NCBI GenBank assembly: GCA_964645155.1
Contig: CAZYBG010000003.1
Span: 1-64,000 of the forward strand
DNA from: CAZYBG01 sp964645155
GTDB taxonomy: Bacteria; Pseudomonadota; Alphaproteobacteria; Rhodobacterales; Rhodobacteraceae
Direction of reading: 5' to 3'
Length of the DNA: 64,000 nucleotides
Numbering within the stretch: the stretch's first letter is position 1; each line of letters opens with the position of its first letter. This document shows, piece after piece, positions 58,822-64,000 of this stretch. The position numbers and the translations under genes were made by a program. A model generated the notes under the pieces. It saw nothing but the letters and a program-made list of their open reading frames with translations. It ran no database searches and had not been told where the DNA came from.

Positions 58822-59859
58822 ATGGACAGACGCACACTTCTCTTCTCGGTCGCGCCGGGCGCGGCTGCGCTCGCGGTGCTGCCGGGGCGCGCAGGGGCGC
58901 AGGCCACCAGCCTCAGGCTGCACCAGTTCCTGGCCCCGGTCGCGACGCTGCCCTCGAAGGTGCTGAAGCCCTGGGCCGAGACGCTCGCGGCGGCGAGCGA
59001 TGGCAGGCTGACGATCGAGCACTTCGACGCGATGGCGCTGGGCGGCCGTCCCGGCGACCTGATGGATCAGGCGCGCGACGGAATCGCCGACCTGTCGATG
59101 ACGCTGACCGGCTACACGCCTGGCCGGTTTCCGCGCAGCGAGGTCTTCGAGCTGCCGTTCATGATGACCGATCCGGTCGCCACCTCGCTGGCGTTCTGGG
59201 AGATGGTCGAGACCGACTTCCAGGACAGCGAGTTCGGCGACGTAAAGATCCTTGCCGCCTGGGTGCACGGCCCGGGGCTGATCCATTCCTCGGAACCGGT
59301 CGCCAGTCTCGAGGACATGGCCGGCAAGACGATGCGTGGGCCGACCCGGATCATCAACGAGCTGCTCTCGGAGCTCGGCGCGACGCCGGTCGGGATGCCG
59401 CTGCCGGCGGTGCCCGAGGCGCTGTCGAAGGGCGTCGTCACCGGCACCGTCATCCCGTGGGAGGTCACCCCCTCGATCCGGCTGACCGAGCTTGTCACCA
59501 ACCACACCGAGTTCAGCGGGGCCGAGGCGCTCTACACCTCGACCTTCGTGCTGGCGATGAACCGGGCCAGGTACGACGCGCTGCCCGACGACCTGCGCGC
59601 CGTGCTCGACGCCGAGGCCGGCGCCAAGCTCTCGGGGTTCGCGGCGACGATCATGGCCGAGAACGACGCCCCGGCGCGGCAGATCGCTGTCGATGCGGGC
59701 AACAACATCGTCGCCCTCGACGAGGCCGAGGTCGCCCGCTGGAAGGCGGCCGCGCAGCCGGTCGTCGACCGCTGGATCGCCGAGATGCAGGGCCAGGGCA
59801 TCGACGGCCGGGCGCTGATCGACCAGGCCCGGGCGCTGATCGCCGCCAAGGCCGCCTGA
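58822..59859 (+). CDS. dctP: TRAP transporter substrate-binding protein
   Basis: This 345-residue periplasmic binding protein starts MDRRTLLFSVAPGAAALAVL with a Tat-like twin-Arg signal ending near GRAGAQA. It has the DctP pattern: FLAPVATLPSKVLKPWAETL, LGGRPGDLMDQARDGIADLS, MRGPTRIINELLSELGATPV with the carboxylate-binding Arg. AGGGAGGA precedes the ATG. The likely cargo is an aromatic acid such as a hydroxycinnamate, judging by neighbours. Confidence 0.92.
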   Translation: MDRRTLLFSVAPGAAALAVLPGRAGAQATSLRLHQFLAPVATLPSKVLKPWAETLAAASDGRLTIEHFDAMALGGRPGDLMDQARDGIADLSMTLTGYTPGRFPRSEVFELPFMMTDPVATSLAFWEMVETDFQDSEFGDVKILAAWVHGPGLIHSSEPVASLEDMAGKTMRGPTRIINELLSELGATPVGMPLPAVPEALSKGVVTGTVIPWEVTPSIRLTELVTNHTEFSGAEALYTSTFVLAMNRARYDALPDDLRAVLDAEAGAKLSGFAATIMAENDAPARQIAVDAGNNIVALDEAEVARWKAAAQPVVDRWIAEMQGQGIDGRALIDQARALIAAKAA

Positions 59860-59872
59860 TGCAGCGGCCGGG

Positions 59873-59896
59873 GCCCCAGGAGTTTTGTCCCGGGGC
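59873..59896 (+). other. Intra-operon hairpin between dctP and dctQ
   Basis: GCCCC-A-GGA, loop GTTTTG, TCC-C-GGGGC forms a stem of eight pairs with one mismatch in the 70-bp dctP-dctQ gap. Such hairpins commonly stabilise the dctP transcript so that binding protein exceeds membrane subunits. Confidence 0.5.
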
Positions 59897-59929
59897 TCCC
59901 GGCGGCCCAAGCCGGGAAGTCCGTTGCCG

Positions 59930-60445
59930 ATGTATGCGCCGCTCTCGCGCCTCGCCTACCTGACGGCCTACGGCATGGCGCTGGCGGGCGGCGCGGTGCT
60001 GATCGCGCTCGTGGTGATGACCTGCATCTCGATCGCCGGCCGCGCTCTGGTTCCCCTCGGGCTCGCGCCGGTCAAGGGCGACTTCGAGTGGATCGAGTTC
60101 GGCGTCGGCTTCGCGATCTTCGCATTCCTGCCCTGGTGCCAGCTGCAGCGCGCGCACGCGGCGGTCGACCTGCTGCAGCCGGCCTTTCCGCCGGCTATGA
60201 ACCGGGCCATCGACGTCGTCGTCGACCTGGCGATGCTGGCCGCCGCGGCGGTGATCGCCTGGCGGCTGTGGCTCGGCATGCTCGACAAGCGCCGCTACGC
60301 CGAGACGACGTTCATCCTGCAGATCGAGATCTGGCAAGCCTACCTCGCCTGCCTGGTCGGCGCGCTGGCCTTCGTGCTGGTCGCGGCGTTCTGCGTGCTG
60401 CGGAGCGGCGGCGCCTTGCTGCGGCCGGGCAGGCACCATTCCTGA
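59930..60445 (+). CDS. dctQ: TRAP transporter small membrane subunit
   Basis: This 171-residue protein has four membrane helices (TAYGMALAGGAVLIALVVMT, FGVGFAIFAFLPWCQLQRAH, AIDVVVDLAMLAAAAVIAWR, YLACLVGALAFVLVAAFCVL) and the DctQ signature WIEFGVGFAIFAFLPWCQL. ATG 59930 was chosen over the ORF start at 59885. The stop overlaps dctM (TGATG). Confidence 0.9.
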   Translation: MYAPLSRLAYLTAYGMALAGGAVLIALVVMTCISIAGRALVPLGLAPVKGDFEWIEFGVGFAIFAFLPWCQLQRAHAAVDLLQPAFPPAMNRAIDVVVDLAMLAAAAVIAWRLWLGMLDKRRYAETTFILQIEIWQAYLACLVGALAFVLVAAFCVLRSGGALLRPGRHHS

Positions 60446-61767
60446 TGTCGAACATCGACCTCGCCCTCTGGTCGTTCCCGGTTCTGCTCGCCGTCATCTT
60501 CCTGCGCGTGCCGATCGCGCTTGCCATGCTGGGGGTGGGCTTTGGCGGGGCATGGCTCGTCACCGGCTCGTCCGCGATGATGATGAACCAGCTCAAGACG
60601 CTCACCTTCGGGACGTTCTCGAGCTACTCGCTCTCGATCATTCCGCTGTTCCTGCTGATGGGCCAGTTCGCGACGCTGTCGGGGATGTCGGCGTCGCTGT
60701 TCCGGGCGGCCGAGAGCTTCCTCGGCCATCGGCGGGGCGGCGTCGCGATGTCGGCGATCGGCGCCTGCGCGGGCTTCGGCGCGATCTGCGGCTCGTCGCT
60801 CGCCACCGCGGCCACGATGGGCCAGGTCGCCCTGCCCGAGCTGCGCCGCTGCGGCTATCCGGGGGCGCTCGCGACCGGGACGCTCGCGGCCGGGGGAACG
60901 CTGGGCATCCTGATCCCGCCCTCGGTCATCCTGGTGATCTACGCGATCCTGACCGAACAGAACATCGCCAAGCTGTTCGTCGCTGCGCTGGTCCCCGGCA
61001 TCCTCGCCGCGCTCGGCTACATCCTCGCCATCGCGGTCTGGGTACGGCTGTCGCCCAACGCAGCCACGATCCGCCCCCGCGTGCCGTGGGGCGAGCGGAT
61101 GCGGACCCTGGCGGCGACCTGGCCGGTCCTGACGATCTTCCTGACGGTCGTCGGCGGGATCTACCTGGGCATCTTCACGCCCACGGAAGCGGCCGCGGTG
61201 GGCGCCGCCGGCACCGGCCTCGCCGCCGTCCTGTCCCGGCAGCTCGGCATCGAAAGGCTCAAGGTCGCGATCCTGGCGACCGCCGCCTCGACGGCAATGA
61301 TCTTCTTCATCGTGCTCGGCGCCGGCGTCTACAACAGCTTCCTCGCGCTGACGCAGCTGCCGCAGGTCGCCGCCGCCTGGGTGTCGGACCAGGGCTTTTC
61401 GGCGTGGCTGGTGCTGACCGTGGTGCTGCTGCTCTATCTCGTCTTCGGCTGCGTGATGGACTCGCTCTCGATGGTGCTGCTCACGGTGCCGATCATCTAT
61501 CCGGTGATGCTGGCGCTCGACTTCGGGCTCAGCCCCGAGGAGTTCGGGCTCTGGTTCGGCATCCTCGTGCTGATCGTGGTCGAGGTCGGGCTGATCACCC
61601 CGCCGGTGGGGATGAACCTCTTCATCATCAACAGCATGGCGCGCGACATCCCGATGGGGCAGACCTATCGCGGCGCGCTGCCCTTCGTGCTGACCGACAT
61701 CGTGCGGGTGGCGATCCTCGTCGCCTTCCCGGCGATCACGCTGGCGCTCGTCTGGGCGATCTACTGA
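60445..61767 (+). CDS. dctM: TRAP transporter large membrane subunit
   Basis: This 440-residue permease has about twelve helices and DctM hallmarks: LMGQFATLSGMSASLFRAAE, SAIGACAGFGAICGSSLATA, GYPGALATGTLAAGGTLGIL, IPPSVILVIYAILTEQNIAK and LGIFTPTEAAAVGAAGT. It is sodium-driven in known cases. It ends 19 bp before the convergent feruloyl-CoA synthase stop. Confidence 0.94.
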   Translation: MSNIDLALWSFPVLLAVIFLRVPIALAMLGVGFGGAWLVTGSSAMMMNQLKTLTFGTFSSYSLSIIPLFLLMGQFATLSGMSASLFRAAESFLGHRRGGVAMSAIGACAGFGAICGSSLATAATMGQVALPELRRCGYPGALATGTLAAGGTLGILIPPSVILVIYAILTEQNIAKLFVAALVPGILAALGYILAIAVWVRLSPNAATIRPRVPWGERMRTLAATWPVLTIFLTVVGGIYLGIFTPTEAAAVGAAGTGLAAVLSRQLGIERLKVAILATAASTAMIFFIVLGAGVYNSFLALTQLPQVAAAWVSDQGFSAWLVLTVVLLLYLVFGCVMDSLSMVLLTVPIIYPVMLALDFGLSPEEFGLWFGILVLIVVEVGLITPPVGMNLFIINSMARDIPMGQTYRGALPFVLTDIVRVAILVAFPAITLALVWAIY

Positions 61768-61786
61768 AAGGGCGGGCGCCCTCCCT

Positions 61787-63571
61787 TCAGACCACGATCA
61801 CCTCGTCGCCCCCGGCATAGAGACGCGCGATCAGCTCCGCGTTCGCGGCGCGCATCCCGCACTGGTTCAGCGAACCCTTCTCGGTCACTTCGCCCCGGTC
61901 GAAGCTGGGCGGGCGGGTCAGGATCGCGGCGCGGCGCACCCGCGCGGCCGAACCGGTCGCCGCCTTCGCCGCTGCGGCGAGCCTTTCGCGCAGCAGTCCG
62001 GAGCGCGCGGCCGGGTCCATCGCCTTCGCCGGTTCGGCAAGCAGGAGGAGTGCACCGAGCTCGGCCTCGTTCTCACCGACGATCACCGCATCGCGCACCA
62101 GCCCGCCCAGCGCATCGACCAACGCCGCCCGGACTGCGCCCACAGCGACCCAGGTGCCGCTCGCCAGCTTGAAGTTCTCGGCCACCCGGCCATCGAAGAA
62201 GAACCCCTTGCCGAAGTCCCGCGGATCGGCCGGGCGCAGCGCGTCGCCGAGGCGATAGAAGCCCTCCTCGTCGAACGCTTCCGCCGTGCGCCCGGGCTCG
62301 CCGAGGTAGCCGGGCGTGATCGTCGGGCCCTTGAGCCGCGCCTCGAGCTTGCCGCCCGCCGGCACCAGCTTGAGCGTGAGCCCGCGCGCCGGGACGCCGA
62401 CATTGCCGGCCCTCTCCTGCCGATCGGTGCAGGCGAGCGCGAAGGGCGAGGTCTCGGTCGCCCCGAGACCCGTGGCGATCAGGACATCGTGCCCGGTCGT
62501 CGCCCGGCCGACGGCGGCCAGACGGTCCCAGGTGTGCTGCGCCATCCCGGCGCCCGCATAGAACAGCATCCCGAGGCGCGCGAAGAACATCCGGGCGAGG
62601 TCGGCATCGGCCTCGAGCGCGTCGGCCAGCATGTCGTAGCCGAGCGGCACGTTGAAGTACCAGGTCGGCGAAACTTCCCGCAGGTTGCGCAGCGTCTCGC
62701 CGAACCGCTCCGGCGTCGGGCGGCCGTCGTCGATGTAGTAGGTGCCGCCGTTCGTCAGCGCGAGGTAGCTCGACTTGTTGCCGGCGGCGGTATGGTTCCA
62801 GGGCGCCCAGTCGACAAGAACAGGCGGTTCGCGGGCGATGTATCGGTAGCAGTCGCGGACCATCGCTTGGCTGGCGCAGATCATCCGGTTGGTGTTGATC
62901 ACCGCCTTCGGCGCGCCGGTCGACCCCGAGGTGAAGAGATACTTCAGCACCGTGTCCGGAGTAAGCCCGCGCCGCGCGGTGTCGGCGGCATCTGGCGCGG
63001 CGGCGCGCAGGGCATCGAACCGGCTTGCACCCGCCGGCGGGTCGCGCACGACGATCACGTGCCGGCCGCTGCCGATCGCGGCAAGCGCCGGAGCGAAGGC
63101 GGCGCCGTCGTCGGCGAAGATCGCGCCCGGGCGAAGCGTCGCCGCGATCTCGCGCAGCTTGCCATGGTCCTGCGAGACCAGCGAATAGGCGGGCGAGACC
63201 GGGGCGAAGGGCACCCCGACATAGGCGCAGGCAAGGCCGAGGAGCGCGTGCTCTAGGCTGTTTCCGGACAGGATCAGCAGCGGCCGCCGCGGCCCGAGCC
63301 CGAGGCCGACCAGCGCCGCGCCGATCCGCCGGGCGGCGGCCCGGCCCTCTGCATAGGAGATCCCCCGCCAGGCGCCGGAACCGTCGCGCCTTGCGATCCA
63401 CGTGCGGTCCGGTGCGGCATCGGCCCAGTGGTCGATGTGATCGGCAAGCACCGGCGGGTGGTCGCCCAACGCTGCTCGCTGCCACATCAGCACCGTGCCG
63501 TCGGCGCGGTGCTCGTAGTCGAACTCCGGCGTCCAGAAGCGGTCGGCCCCGGCGGCGGCGGTCGTCGTCAT
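61787..63571 (-). CDS. Feruloyl-CoA synthase (hydroxycinnamate-CoA ligase)
   Basis: This 594-residue adenylate-forming ligase has the AMP signature LFTSGSTGAPKAVINTNRMI, GLGATETSPFALACTDR, GFYRLGDALRPADPRDFGKG and the family-typical FKLASGTWVAVGAVRAALVD. The last motif separates feruloyl-CoA synthases from acetyl-CoA synthetases. It activates ferulate or p-coumarate with CoA and ATP. A 35-bp gap separates it from the upstream SDR gene, so both are probably cotranscribed. Confidence 0.88.
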   Translation of the reverse strand: MTTTAAAGADRFWTPEFDYEHRADGTVLMWQRAALGDHPPVLADHIDHWADAAPDRTWIARRDGSGAWRGISYAEGRAAARRIGAALVGLGLGPRRPLLILSGNSLEHALLGLACAYVGVPFAPVSPAYSLVSQDHGKLREIAATLRPGAIFADDGAAFAPALAAIGSGRHVIVVRDPPAGASRFDALRAAAPDAADTARRGLTPDTVLKYLFTSGSTGAPKAVINTNRMICASQAMVRDCYRYIAREPPVLVDWAPWNHTAAGNKSSYLALTNGGTYYIDDGRPTPERFGETLRNLREVSPTWYFNVPLGYDMLADALEADADLARMFFARLGMLFYAGAGMAQHTWDRLAAVGRATTGHDVLIATGLGATETSPFALACTDRQERAGNVGVPARGLTLKLVPAGGKLEARLKGPTITPGYLGEPGRTAEAFDEEGFYRLGDALRPADPRDFGKGFFFDGRVAENFKLASGTWVAVGAVRAALVDALGGLVRDAVIVGENEAELGALLLLAEPAKAMDPAARSGLLRERLAAAAKAATGSAARVRRAAILTRPPSFDRGEVTEKGSLNQCGMRAANAELIARLYAGGDEVIVV

Positions 63572-63606
63572 CCCCCCTCCTCTGCCACCTCGCGCCGGTC
63601 GCGGCG

Positions 63607-64000
63607 CTAGCGCGGCGCCATGCGGATCGCCCCGTCGAGGCGGATGACCTCGCCGTTCAGCATCGGGTTGGCGACGATGTGGCAGACGAGGTCGGCATAT
63701 TCCGACGGGCGGCCGAGCCGCGGCGGGAACGGCACCTGCGCGCCGAGCGACTCCTGCACATCCTGCGGCAGCCCCTCGAGAAGCGGGGTCAGGAACAGCC
63801 CCGGCGCGATCGTGCAGACGCGGATGCCCTTGTCGGCCAGATCGCGCGCCATCGGCAGCGTCATGCCCGCGATCCCGCCCTTCGATGCCGCGTAGGCCGC
63901 CTGTCCGACCTGGCCGTCATAGGCCGCGACCGAGGCGGTGTTGACGATGACGCCCCGCGCGCCGTCTGGGCCGAGCGGGTCGGCGGCGACCATCCGCGCC
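63607..64000 (-). CDS. SDR-family 3-hydroxyacyl-CoA dehydrogenase, C-terminal part, cut by window edge
   Basis: The visible 130 residues include the SDR active site NTASVAAYDGQVGQAAYAASKG (Ser and Tyr-x3-Lys), GIRVCTIAPGLFLTPLLEGL and the C terminus NPMLNGEVIRLDGAIRMAPR. It resembles type-2 3-hydroxyacyl-CoA dehydrogenases. In the hydroxycinnamate context it could oxidise aryl-beta-hydroxypropionyl-CoA to the beta-keto form used by the amidohydrolase. The N terminus, with the NAD motif, lies outside the window. Confidence 0.85.
   Translation of the reverse strand, partial: ARMVAADPLGPDGARGVIVNTASVAAYDGQVGQAAYAASKGGIAGMTLPMARDLADKGIRVCTIAPGLFLTPLLEGLPQDVQESLGAQVPFPPRLGRPSEYADLVCHIVANPMLNGEVIRLDGAIRMAPR

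Noticed and set aside
61768..61786. GGGCG-GG-CGCCC hairpin after dctM as terminator
   Set aside because: Only five or six base pairs, no T tract; such stems are expected by chance at this GC content.
1..64000. tRNA, rRNA, CRISPR arrays, insertion sequences, integrases
   Set aside because: Looked for by eye and found none; no short regularly spaced repeats or transposase-like proteins in the translated frames.

Overview
The window is very GC-rich, tightly packed bacterial chromosome. Start and stop codons commonly overlap as ATGA, and no intergenic gap exceeds about 260 bp. The gene content points to an alphaproteobacterium, probably a Rhodobacterales-type organism: an EcfG-like general-stress sigma factor with a possible NepR next to it, HWE/HisKA_2 sensor kinase, an NtrC-like regulator without a GAFTGA loop, TRAP transporter, BKACE enzyme in a pca operon, and DUF3618/DUF892/DUF2934 stress proteins. 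No rRNA, tRNA, CRISPR array, insertion sequence or phage gene was seen.

Layout. (1) 1-7.0 kb: a TPP/lipoate 2-oxoacid (pyruvate/acetoin-type) dehydrogenase operon faces a SorC regulator followed by mtnK, mtnA and an aldo-keto reductase. (2) 7.2-18.6 kb: exported levansucrase and a GH32 enzyme with a changed nucleophile, then a two-subunit PQQ dehydrogenase, then CtaG, CopD and a heme-copper oxidase. The oxidase subunit II has lost all CuA ligands, so it should oxidise quinol. Together they could form a sucrose-to-levan, sugar-oxidation and quinol-oxidase island. (3) 18.7-31.4 kb: two minus-strand operons of glycosyltransferases, small-molecule phosphotransferases and an ABC exporter surround an NtrBC-like two-component system. 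One glycosyltransferase is fused to a response-regulator receiver domain. Both divergent promoter regions carry the same GGGGCAWATGCC-type palindrome. (4) 31.4-36.9 kb: a HisKA_2/HWE kinase, a three-gene membrane stress operon, a VOC protein and a Mn catalase. (5) 37.0-47.8 kb: a seven-gene nucleotide-sugar and glycosyltransferase operon, including a glycosidase-epimerase fusion, divergent from an MDR dehydrogenase and a Gfo/Idh/MocA oxidoreductase. (6) 47.8-49.3 kb: DUF892 protein, EcfG-like sigma factor and a NepR-like small gene. (7) 49.5-53.0 kb: protocatechuate cleavage genes pcaC-pcaH-pcaG, a BKACE enzyme and a dienelactone-hydrolase-family protein. (8) 53.2-57.0 kb: a four-EF-hand periplasmic protein divergent from an OmpR/EnvZ-type pair and a lipoprotein nuclease/phosphatase. 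(9) 57.0-64.0 kb: a hydroxycinnamate catabolism set (amidohydrolase, crotonase, TRAP transporter, feruloyl-CoA synthase, SDR).

How they connect. Nine GGAAC-N16/17-(C/G/T)GTT elements of EcfG type lie in the short intergenic regions. They sit before the levansucrase, both sides of the PQQ-dehydrogenase/oxidase divide, the membrane stress operon, Mn catalase, both sides of the EPS divide, the DUF892 gene and the sigma gene itself. The simplest reading is that much of the window is a general-stress regulon centred on the sigma gene at about 48.5-49.0 kb. It would cover extracellular polymer, envelope reinforcement, peroxide defence and a bypass respiratory chain. Separately, the hydroxycinnamate cluster would feed protocatechuate-type intermediates into the pca genes about 5 kb away. 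All functions are inferred from translated sequence read by eye; no database search was run.
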